From the NCBI GenBank assembly GCA_050010035.1, contig JBEKLU010000004.1, forward strand, positions 1 to 64,000: 64,000 bases of DNA, written 5' to 3'. Under the pieces are notes generated by a model. That model was not told where the DNA came from and did no database searches. It saw only the letters and a program-made list of their open reading frames with translations. A program made the position numbers and the translations under genes. Origin of the DNA: Roseiarcus sp050010035 (lineage in GTDB: Bacteria; Pseudomonadota; Alphaproteobacteria; Rhizobiales; Beijerinckiaceae). This document shows, one piece after another, positions 1-7,467 of the stretch. How positions within the stretch are numbered: the stretch's first letter is position 1; each line of letters opens with the position of its first letter.

Positions 1-120
1 CGAAACCCCGGTCCGTCCTCCCGCAAGGAGGCAGGCTCAATCCGCCGAACCGCCGTATACGGACCCGTATGTACGGTGGTGTGGGAGGGGAGGAGCCGCG
101 AGGCTCCCCCCTATCCCGAT
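1..120 (+). mobile_element. 3' end of a group II intron (domains V and VI)
   Basis: Positions 49-80 fold into a domain V hairpin. The lower stem 49-57 pairs with 72-80, a two-base bulge lies at 70-71, and the upper stem 58-61 pairs with 66-69 around a four-base loop. The 5' strand carries a CGC triad at 51-53, as in several bacterial intron classes. Domain VI follows: 83-86 pairs with 114-117, an inner GAGCC/GGCTC stem closes a GCGA loop, and A113 is the likely branch-point base. The intron should end at the AT at 119-120. Its 5' part and reverse transcriptase, if present, lie outside the window. The fold was made by eye. Confidence 0.75.
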
Positions 121-654
121 TGCGTTGGAGCCGGATCAAAGCCCGGCGGGATTTCGCCTGCGCGTCGCCCACAACGCAACGTTCGACGACTGGGCCGCGC
201 TCTCCGAGGGCGCTTACCTCCTGCGCTCGAACATCAACAATTGGAGCGATCGGCAGCTCTGGAAAGCCTATATCCAACTCACACAGGCCGAAGCTGCTTT
301 TCGCATCCACAAAGATCAGCTGAGCGTGCGTCCGATCTGGCATCAGCGCGAGGAACGGGTTCAGGCTCACATCCTCGTCTGCTTCCTCGCTTTCGTGCTG
401 TGGAAGAGCCTCGAGATGTGGCGGCAGCGCGCGGGTCTCGGAAACTCGCCTCGCGCCATCCTCGAAGGAGCTGGCGCGCATTCAGTCGCACGACGTCGTC
501 CCGCCGACCGCAACCACACGGCCAGATTCGCCTGCGCCGCGTCACTCAGCCGGACACCGCCCAAGCCGCGCTTCTCGACCGCCTCGGCATCGTTCTGCCC
601 AAGCGCATGCGCCTCGCACAAAACGAGGCGCCGACCCTCGCACTCACTGCCTGA
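121..654 (+). pseudogene. IS1634/IS4-type DDE transposase, C-terminal relic with frameshifts
   Basis: Downstream of the intron the translation reads like the C-terminal third of an IS1634-type transposase, with motifs such as EGAYLLRSNINNW, KAYIQLTQAEAAFRI and RPIWHQREERVQAHILV. The frame then shifts twice. Residues like KELARIQSHDVV continue in a second frame from about 465, and QIRLRRVTQPDTAQAALLDR continues in a third from about 520 to the stop at 654. Two frameshifts and no N-terminal half inside the window make this a dead copy. The intron appears to be inserted within this transposase gene. The family assignment is from memory of the family sequence. Confidence 0.75.
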
Positions 655-744
655 ACTCAACGCCCCGGCAAAAAATGTAGTGGCGACTTTTTCGCTAAGG
701 CATTGATTTGCCTAACCCAGACCTGCGATTCTGCGCAAGTTGGG

Positions 745-1161
745 CTAGTTCACTGCGTCCTTGGCCGTCGGCGAGCACGTCACGCCAGTCGGCGTGAACT
801 GCCCGTTCTCGATAACGAAGGGAAAGCCGAGGTTGTTCCTCGAAAGGGCAAGACGCTGGGCCGGGTCCTTGAGGCGCCACGCTCGAACCTCGGTGAGAGC
901 TACGAGCGCATTGAGCAGCCCTGAGTTCGGACAATACGCTTCCCACACGAGGTTCTTAGGATAGCGCTTCAAGTCCATCGCACAGGCCACCCGATGGCGA
1001 CAACTCATGCAGCGTCGTTTTAATTTCTCCATTGTTTCGCTGTTGTCGCGTTCAACCGTATCGAAATCGAGACCCTTGATCGTCAACCGGCACTGTAGAA
1101 GATCGTCGTGTCTGTCAGACGTCGTGGATTTCCCAGTTGAACGATCACAGTGGATTTGCAT
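745..1161 (-). CDS. Small cysteine-rich protein resembling DUF6455
   Basis: This 138-residue protein has a central motif RCMSCRHRVACAMDL (Cys-x2-Cys-x5-Cys) followed by a fourth cysteine in EAYCPNSG. The arrangement resembles DUF6455 proteins of alphaproteobacteria, and the spacing could bind a metal. Function is unknown. The ATG at 1161 is chosen because a GGGGGA ribosome-binding site lies about eight bases upstream; the reading frame is open further upstream, but that extension is arginine- and proline-rich and looks non-coding. The last 45 residues after the cysteine motif are not obviously part of the family and may be a readthrough extension. Confidence 0.55.
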   Translation of the reverse strand: MQIHCDRSTGKSTTSDRHDDLLQCRLTIKGLDFDTVERDNSETMEKLKRRCMSCRHRVACAMDLKRYPKNLVWEAYCPNSGLLNALVALTEVRAWRLKDPAQRLALSRNNLGFPFVIENGQFTPTGVTCSPTAKDAVN

Positions 1162-1542
1162 CAAATTGTCCCCCGGCTTGCGAAGGAAATTGCACTCCGA
1201 AATCACTCTTGCGCAATGACGCGGATCAACCGCCGAACCGGCGAGCGGGATTGGCGATGGGGCGACGCCGCGCGACAACCCAAGGCTTGCCGCCAGCGGC
1301 GTCGACAAGTTGGCGGCGGGTCCATTCGAGAATTGCCCGCGCTTCGCTGCATTGTTCGAGGGACATGGACGAAGCGGCATGAGGGGTGGCGTGTTGACGG
1401 TTAGCGCGCTCGTGCTCGGTCTTGCGCAGGCCGAAGGCCGGCACGGCGCCACTGACGGGTGCGGGAGGCGGGGTCGATCATCTGCATGCAGGCGCAATCC
1501 ACCGATTTAGGCAAAATGATATTGTAACCGGACCGACAGTCG
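1162..1542. other. Spacer between two small minus-strand genes
   Basis: Apart from the possible HTH relic listed separately, I see no gene, tRNA or clear terminator here. GC content and codon pattern look like decayed coding sequence rather than a regulatory region. Confidence 0.4.
1226..1366 (-). pseudogene. Possible relic of an XRE-type HTH regulator N-terminus
   Basis: From an ATG at 1366 the minus strand encodes MSLEQCSEARAILEWTRRQL followed by VDAAG. This closely resembles the start of XRE-type helix-turn-helix proteins (M-x-P-E-Q-C-R-A-A-R-x-L-L-x-W-x-Q-x-x-L-A-x-A-A-G-V). After the AAG the similarity stops, and the frame runs through a basic stretch to a stop. This would be a truncated gene consistent with the decayed neighbourhood, but the match is only about 25 residues and could be chance. 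Confidence 0.3.
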
Positions 1543-1752
1543 CTACGCGCCGGGCGATTTCTCTCGTTCCAATTTCTTTCGTATTTCAATTATGGCGTAG
1601 TGGATCAAACCGAGATAAAAGAAAATCGCCAGGAACGCGAACGCTGACGTGTCGCGCTCTTGGAAGCTGAGCCAGGACTCGTGCGCCAAAATTGTCATCA
1701 CGGCAAAAAGTCCGGTTATTACGGACAAGGCGCTCTCACGGGTCTTGAACAT
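1543..1752 (-). CDS. Small membrane protein, two predicted helices
   Basis: A 69-residue protein begins MFKTRESALSVITGLFAVMT. It has one hydrophobic segment near residues 8-25 and a second near 36-56 (FAFLAIFFYLGLIHYAI), then a charged C-terminus IRKKLEREKSPGA. The ATG at 1752 is preceded by GGAGGAAA at ideal spacing, which supports translation. No family is recognised. It may belong with the short ORF upstream on the same strand (1931-2212), but nothing in the sequence reveals a role. Confidence 0.6.
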   Translation of the reverse strand: MFKTRESALSVITGLFAVMTILAHESWLSFQERDTSAFAFLAIFFYLGLIHYAIIEIRKKLEREKSPGA

Positions 1753-1930
1753 GGTTTCCTCCACTTGAGAGGCGGTGCTTACGGCACATGCGGCCACGGT
1801 TCTCCATCGCCGCCCTCGCCACCGCGAGCCGTGGCGGCGCCGCATTCGCTCTCGACCGATTTACGGTCTGCGGCGAGAGGACAATTGAGGCGGCGTGCGA
1901 GCCGCCATATTGCGCTGCACGTGCGCCCGC

Positions 1931-2212
1931 TCACGATCCCGTGGACTTTGCGCGCCCGCGGCAATGGCCAGGCCTCACGACGCAGCCTCGCCACCCTGTC
2001 AGAGGCGTCCTTTCGGGCGCGCGGCGCTCTGCTGACGCCCTCTCGGCGGCTCCTTCTCGGGTCTTGTCATTATGCCCGAGGCCAACCGCCACGCCGTCCG
2101 CGGCAATGTCTCCGGTCGTACCTACCGCCGACGCGCCTACAGCCGAACTCGGATTCGGCTCGACGAGCGGGCCAGCCAAAATCAGCGCGAAAACGATACG
2201 AATCTTGTTCAT
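1931..2212 (-). CDS. Possible small exported protein
   Basis: From an ATG near 2212 this frame encodes about 93 residues. It starts with MNKIRIVFALILAG, which looks like a signal peptide with a cleavage region near SSA at residues 22-24. A GGGGGAG purine run precedes the ATG. The rest is rich in Ala, Arg and Gly without recognisable motifs and could be non-coding. It is reported because the start region is convincing; the C-terminal half is not. Confidence 0.35.
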   Translation of the reverse strand: MNKIRIVFALILAGPLVEPNPSSAVGASAVGTTGDIAADGVAVGLGHNDKTREGAAERASAERRAPERTPLTGWRGCVVRPGHCRGRAKSTGS

Positions 2213-2619
2213 GCTCTCCCCCCTCAAAACACTTTTATGCGGGGAACGAATGCGCGAACGTGTCCACTATTCAAATTGTATTCTTGTATAATGTTGAAGC
2301 CGTGGCATTATCGCGTGCGAAAGTCGACCCGTACTAGGCGATCGCCTTGGCCGTCCCACGACAGAAGATCCGCCTCGAAAAAGAGAAGGTCTTGGAATAA
2401 ATGACTTAGGATTTGCTTGCCAGCGTCGCCGTGATCGACGGCGGCGATGAGCTCGGGGGAGACTGGTCCCGTGACCGCGGCGGCGCGCCTGGGGGATTGA
2501 CGCGCCGACCGCGGCGATATGATTTAGCGAGCGTCAAGTGGGCATAGACGCTCGGCCGCCCGGCGCCGGCCGAGGCCGAGACAAGGCGACCGAGGGTTGG
2601 CGCTTCGAGGCCGAGGCGA
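2213..2619. other. AT-richer spacer upstream of the STAND gene
   Basis: The stretch 2230-2340 is noticeably AT-richer than its surroundings and contains a perfect TATAAT at about 2287-2292 on the plus strand, without a convincing -35 box at 16-18 bases. It could hold the promoter of the large gene at 2620 or of the small minus-strand genes. No RNA gene is seen. Confidence 0.3.
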
Positions 2620-5600
2620 ATGGAGCCGCGCAAGGAATATCGCATCTTCATTTCCTCGCCCTCGGACGTCGGCGCCGAGCGGCAGCGGGTGGAGCGCGTC
2701 GTCGCGCGCCTTGGCGGCGAGATCGGCGACGCCGCGAAGCTGACGGTCATCCGATGGGAGACCTCGTACTATACCGCCGACAAGGACTTCCAGGCGCAGA
2801 TCGTCCCGCCTTCGCAAACCGACGTCGTCCTGTGCATCTTGTGGAAGCGCCTCGGCTCGCCGCTGCCGCAGACCTATCGCCGCGACGACGGCTCGACGCC
2901 GACCGGGACGGAATTCGAATTCGAGGACGCGATGAAGGCCGCGCGCGAGCGCGGCGCTCCCGACGTGCTGACCTACCGCAAGACGGCCGAGGTGTTGCTG
3001 AGCGCCGAGCGGCTCGACCAGGAGCGAGCGCAGTGGCTCGCGTTCAACCGTTTCTGGAAGCAGTGGTTCGTCGGCGAAGCCGGGCATTTCATCGCCGGCT
3101 ACCACGATTTCGCCACGACCGACGAATTCGAAGCGCTGGTCGAGCAACACCTGCGCCAATGGCTGGAGCGCCGCGGCGTCCTCGGCGCAGGGGCGGTGGT
3201 TTGGCCGATCGAACGGCTGGGCTCGCCATTTCGCGGCCTTGAGCCTTTCGACGAGGATCACGCCGCGGTGTTCTTCGGCCGGCGCCGCGTCGTCGAGCAG
3301 TTGCGCGAGCGGTTGAGCGAGGCGGAGAGGCCGTTCCTGCTGGTGCTCGGCATGAGCGGCGCGGGCAAGTCGTCGCTCGTGCGGGCGGGCCTCGCGCCGC
3401 GCCTTCGCCAGCCCGGGGCGGTCCCCGGCGTCGACGCCTGGCGGCGCGCGACGATCAGGCCGACCGAATCGGGCGGCGATCTCCTTCTCGGCTTGGGAAA
3501 CGCGCTCTACGGCGCCGAGGCTCTGGCCGAACTCGCGGCGGGCGACAACGCGACGCCGGCGGACTTCGCGGCTCTCGCGCGGGCCGCGCCGCTCGCCGCC
3601 GCCAACGCGGTCCGTCAGTCCTTGAAGCGCGTCGCCGCGGCGCTGCAGCGGGCGGAGGGGTTCGATCGGCCGGCGGAGGTTCGGCTGCTGCTGGTCGTCG
3701 ATCAGCTCGAGGAAATCTTCCAGTTCGCGCGCGACGGCGTCGAAGCGTTCGCGGCGGCGCTGGCGGCGCTCGTTCGCGCCGGCGGCGTGTGGGTGGTGGC
3801 GACGATGCGCAGCGACTTCTACGCCGAGTTCCAGTCGCTGGCCGAACTCGTCGCGCTGAAGGGCGAGGGCCTTTCGTTCGATCTCGCGCCGCCGAGCCCG
3901 GCGGAGATCGAGGAAATCGTCCGGGCGCCGGCCAAGGCGGCGGGCCTTAGTTACCAACGGTGCGCGCCTTCCGGCGTCGGCCTCGACGACGAGCTCATCG
4001 CCGCGGCGCGCCAGCCCGGCTCCTTGCCGTTGCTGCAGTTCACGCTCGACGAACTGTTCAACGATCGCGACCGCGCCGAGAGCGCGCTGACCATCGCCGC
4101 CTACGATCGGCTGGGCGGCCTCGAAGGGGCGATCGAACGGCGCGCTGAGGCCGCGTTCGGCGCGCTCGAGGCGAGCGCCCAGGGCGAGCTGCCGGCGCTG
4201 CTCCGGGAGATGGTGACCTGGGCGGGAATGGAAACCGCGAGCGGCCGCGTCGGTCGGCGCGAACGGCTGGTCAAGCCGCAGGCGCGGGCCCGTCTGCTCG
4301 AGGCGTTCGTCGCGGCGCGGCTGCTGATCGCCGACGGGCCGTGGGTCCGCCTCGCCCACGAGGCGTTCATCACCCGCTGGCCGCGCGCCGCCGCGCTGAT
4401 CGAAGCCGACCGCGAGTTCCTGCGCGCGCGGGCGCGGGTCGAGGCGGCCGAGACGCAGTGGCGCCAGGAAGGCCGTCGCGCCGAATTCCTGCTGCCGCGC
4501 GGGCGCCCGCTCGCCGAGGCGGTCGAGATTCTCGCCCAGCGTCGCGAAGCGCTCGACGCCGAGGCGATCGCGTTCATCGAAGCGTCCCAGGCCGCGGAAA
4601 ACGCCCGGCTCGAGGAGGAGCGGCGGCGCGAGGCGGAACGGCTGCGCGCCGAAGAGGCCGCTAAGCGCAAGCGCCTCGAACGTTTCGCCGTGGTCGTCTC
4701 CGTCCTGTTGCTGATCGCCGTCGGCGCGGCGGTCTATGCGCTCGACCAGCGCCGCCTGGCGATCGACCGCGCCGTGCAGGCGGAGCACAATTTCGCCCTG
4801 GCGCTCGACGCGACGTCCGATCTCGTCGCCAGGGTTCAGGCCGGCGGCATGACCGTCAATATTTCGCACAATCTGCTGACCGCGGCCCAAGACGTTCTCG
4901 ATCGGCTGAAGTCGATCGAGGACGCGCCGGCGGTCGGCGAAGCGCGCGTTCGCCTGTTGGACGCGTTCGTGCTTCTGCATTTGCGCGAAGGCCGAACGAG
5001 CCAAGCGGTCAGCCAGGCGCGTGAAGCCGAATCGATCGCGCGCCCGCTCGCGGCGCAAAACGCGCCCGATCCGAAAGCGGCGCCGCTGCTCGCCTCCGCT
5101 CTGGAAAGGGTCGGCGAGGCCGAGGTCGCCTCCGGCGCGTTGGCGCAAGCGGCGGTCGAATTCGAACAGGCGCGCGCGTTCGCCGATCCGGCCGCCGCCG
5201 CCGATCCCGGCGACGGCGCCCGGCAGGACTTGCGCTCGCTCGTTCACCGCGGCCTGGGCGACGTCTCGGCCGCGCGGGGCGACATCGGCGGCGCGCTCAA
5301 CGAGTTCGAGACCGCCGTGTCGGCGCTGGACCGGCCGGCGATCGCGACCTCGGACAACGCGATCTGGAAGCGGGACCTCGCCTATGCGCGCATGCGGGTC
5401 GCCGATGCGCTGCTGACGCAGGGCGATTTCGCCAAGGGCGTCGAAACGTACGGCGAGGCGGCGGACGCCATGCAGGCGATCAGCGACCAGTTTCCCGCCG
5501 ACGGCGGGCACTCGGCGGCTCTGGCTCTGGCGCGCCGCGGCCAAGGCGACGCGCAGGCGCGCGTCGGCGATTGGCAAGGCGCGATCAAGGCCTATCAGAC

Positions 5601-6300
5601 CGCGCTCGCGATCGAGCAGGTCGTCGCCGCCAAGGATCCCAGCTCCGCGCTTCACGTCGGCAACTATGCCGTGACCCACGCGATCCTCGGCGACGCTCTG
5701 CGCGAAACGAAGGACCCGACGGGGGCTCTCGATCACTTGCAGACGGCGATCGCCATTCTGGCGCCTTTGGTCGCCGCCGATCCGACGAGTTCGGTCCGGA
5801 AGGCGCAACTCGCCCTCGCGTATCGGCTGCGCGGGCGCGCGGAGCTGGAAAAGGGCGACGCCGCGGCGGCCGCGCAGGACTTTCAAGACGCGATGACGCT
5901 CTGGCGCGATCTCGTCGCGCTCGATCCGACGAACGCCCGCTGGCGGTTCGGCCTGGCTTCGAGCGAGGTCGGCGCCGCGGCCGCCGCCTCGCGAGGCGGC
6001 GATCGCGCCGCGGCGCGCGCGCATTTCGAAACCGCGATCGCGGCGATGCAGAGCCTGAGCGGGCTCGATCCAGCCAATGCGGATTGGCGGCGCGCCCTCG
6101 AGACCGGCCATCTTCGCCTCGGCGAGACTCTGACGAGCGCGAAGGACCCCGCGGGCGCGCGGCGCGAGTTCGAAGCCGCGCTGGCGATCGCGCGTGGGCT
6201 CGCCGAGGCTCGCCCGGACAACCGCGTATGGCGGAACGAGGCCGACGCGATCGGCGCGCGACTGTCGGCGGGCGACGGCGCGGATTCGGCGCCGAAATGA
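2620..6300 (+). CDS. STAND-type NTPase with DUF4062 N-terminus, transmembrane helix and TPR C-terminus
   Basis: This is a 1226-residue multidomain protein. Residues 5-100 match DUF4062 (EYRIFISSPSDVGAER). Residues 205-600 form a novel-STAND/NACHT-like P-loop ATPase with Walker A GMSGAGKSSL at 244-253, Walker B LLLVVDQLEEIF near 356-367, and a downstream MRSDFYAEF sensor-like motif. A glutamate/arginine-rich coiled coil near 640-685 leads into one transmembrane helix near 688-708. Residues about 730-1215 contain degenerate tetratricopeptide repeats. STAND proteins are ligand-triggered switches; bacterial relatives include regulators and anti-phage sensors. The TPR part is the likely sensor and DUF4062 the likely output, but both assignments are inferred. 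The gene stands alone between a mobile-element margin and the flagellar region. Confidence 0.85.
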   Translation: MEPRKEYRIFISSPSDVGAERQRVERVVARLGGEIGDAAKLTVIRWETSYYTADKDFQAQIVPPSQTDVVLCILWKRLGSPLPQTYRRDDGSTPTGTEFEFEDAMKAARERGAPDVLTYRKTAEVLLSAERLDQERAQWLAFNRFWKQWFVGEAGHFIAGYHDFATTDEFEALVEQHLRQWLERRGVLGAGAVVWPIERLGSPFRGLEPFDEDHAAVFFGRRRVVEQLRERLSEAERPFLLVLGMSGAGKSSLVRAGLAPRLRQPGAVPGVDAWRRATIRPTESGGDLLLGLGNALYGAEALAELAAGDNATPADFAALARAAPLAAANAVRQSLKRVAAALQRAEGFDRPAEVRLLLVVDQLEEIFQFARDGVEAFAAALAALVRAGGVWVVATMRSDFYAEFQSLAELVALKGEGLSFDLAPPSPAEIEEIVRAPAKAAGLSYQRCAPSGVGLDDELIAAARQPGSLPLLQFTLDELFNDRDRAESALTIAAYDRLGGLEGAIERRAEAAFGALEASAQGELPALLREMVTWAGMETASGRVGRRERLVKPQARARLLEAFVAARLLIADGPWVRLAHEAFITRWPRAAALIEADREFLRARARVEAAETQWRQEGRRAEFLLPRGRPLAEAVEILAQRREALDAEAIAFIEASQAAENARLEEERRREAERLRAEEAAKRKRLERFAVVVSVLLLIAVGAAVYALDQRRLAIDRAVQAEHNFALALDATSDLVARVQAGGMTVNISHNLLTAAQDVLDRLKSIEDAPAVGEARVRLLDAFVLLHLREGRTSQAVSQAREAESIARPLAAQNAPDPKAAPLLASALERVGEAEVASGALAQAAVEFEQARAFADPAAAADPGDGARQDLRSLVHRGLGDVSAARGDIGGALNEFETAVSALDRPAIATSDNAIWKRDLAYARMRVADALLTQGDFAKGVETYGEAADAMQAISDQFPADGGHSAALALARRGQGDAQARVGDWQGAIKAYQTALAIEQVVAAKDPSSALHVGNYAVTHAILGDALRETKDPTGALDHLQTAIAILAPLVAADPTSSVRKAQLALAYRLRGRAELEKGDAAAAAQDFQDAMTLWRDLVALDPTNARWRFGLASSEVGAAAAASRGGDRAAARAHFETAIAAMQSLSGLDPANADWRRALETGHLRLGETLTSAKDPAGARREFEAALAIARGLAEARPDNRVWRNEADAIGARLSAGDGADSAPK

Positions 6301-6464
6301 CGCGCGCCGGCGCCGGGCGTTTGCGTCGCGCCGATTCGGCGAATGGCGTTAACAAATCCGTAACGAATTCGCGCCATCCATCGTTTGGGCCGGCTTGAAA
6401 CGCGTCGCGCGGACGGCGGCCGACGCGAATCCTAGCGCGAACGAAGTCGCGACGAGGCTCTCCG

Positions 6465-7337
6465 GTGACGACGACGACCTCAACCTATTTGGCGGTGTCG
6501 CAGAACCTGACGCGCTATCAGACGATGACCGCCGACCAGCCGGCGGTGAAGACGGCGAGCGAATATTACGCCGCCAACATCGGCAAGGTGACCTCGATCC
6601 AGGATTTCGTCGGCAACTACCGCCTGCTCTCCTACGCGCTGGACGCCTACGGGCTCGGCAACGAGGTCAACTCGACGGCGCTGGTGACGCAGGTGCTGGA
6701 AGGGGGCGTGACCAACCCCAAGGCCCTGGCCAACACCTTGAGCAACCCGAACTGGGCGAAGTTCGCCGCGGCGTTCAACTTCGTCGGCCAGGGGGCCGCT
6801 TCGGTCTCGACGCCGAGCGCGGTCAAGACGACGACCAGCGATTACGTCGAGCAGCGGTTGGAAAGCAACCAGGGCGCCCAGGACCAGGGCGTTCAGCTCG
6901 CGCTCTATTTTCAGCGCGTCGCGCCGACGGTGTCCACCGGCATGGCCATCATGGGCGACGTCAACCTTCTCGACGTCGTCCAGACGATATTCGGGCTGCC
7001 GCCGGAAACGGCCGGCACCAACATCGACGCCGAGGCGGCGATCATTTCCAAGCTCGTGCCGACGTCGACGCTGCAAGATCCGACCAAGCTGCAGCAACTC
7101 ACCGAACGCTTCACCGCGATGTACGATTCGACGTACGGGCCGGGAGGGACCGGTGCGGCGACCCCGCTCACCGTCTCGAACGACGGCGCCTCGACGGCGC
7201 CGGTCTTGGCTGCGACGACGATCCTGACCAACCTGATCAACGCCAACGGCTCCGCCAGCGGTTCGCTCACCTCCGCCGCGGCCTCGTTCAGCGACGCCTT
7301 GGTGTCGAGCCTGCAGGGTCTCACCCTCGGCGGCTAG
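6465..7337 (+). CDS. DUF1217 flagellar-region protein
   Basis: A 290-residue protein rich in Ala, Thr, Asn and Gln, with the flavour of axial flagellar proteins. Its N-terminal half (ASEYYAANIGKVTSIQDFVG, DAYGL, LSNPNWAKFAAAFNF) matches DUF1217, a domain found next to flagellar genes in rhizobia and relatives. It has no signal peptide, so if exported it probably uses the flagellar system. The start is a GTG at 6465. Its biochemical role is not established; location argues for a part in filament, hook or motor assembly. Confidence 0.75.
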   Translation: MTTTTSTYLAVSQNLTRYQTMTADQPAVKTASEYYAANIGKVTSIQDFVGNYRLLSYALDAYGLGNEVNSTALVTQVLEGGVTNPKALANTLSNPNWAKFAAAFNFVGQGAASVSTPSAVKTTTSDYVEQRLESNQGAQDQGVQLALYFQRVAPTVSTGMAIMGDVNLLDVVQTIFGLPPETAGTNIDAEAAIISKLVPTSTLQDPTKLQQLTERFTAMYDSTYGPGGTGAATPLTVSNDGASTAPVLAATTILTNLINANGSASGSLTSAAASFSDALVSSLQGLTLGG

Positions 7338-7467
7338 CGCGGCGGGCGCTCGCGTCGCGAACCGGCGCCGCGGGAAAAAGGAGCGGCAAGTCTCAGGCAA
7401 GCGTCGCGCGCTTTGCTGCCGGACGGTACGCGCCGCGGAACTGGCCGTCGCGCCCGGACACATCGCC

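Noticed and set aside
2264..2292. TATAAT at 2287 as a sigma-70 promoter for the STAND gene
   Set aside because: No -35 box fits at 16-18 bases, and the hexamer is over 300 bases from the ATG; noted only in the spacer entry.
2524..6111. 1195-codon open frame on the minus strand opposite the STAND gene
   Set aside because: It has no start signal or recognisable motif and is arginine/aspartate/glycine-rich. It is the typical shadow of a high-GC gene in the opposite strand.
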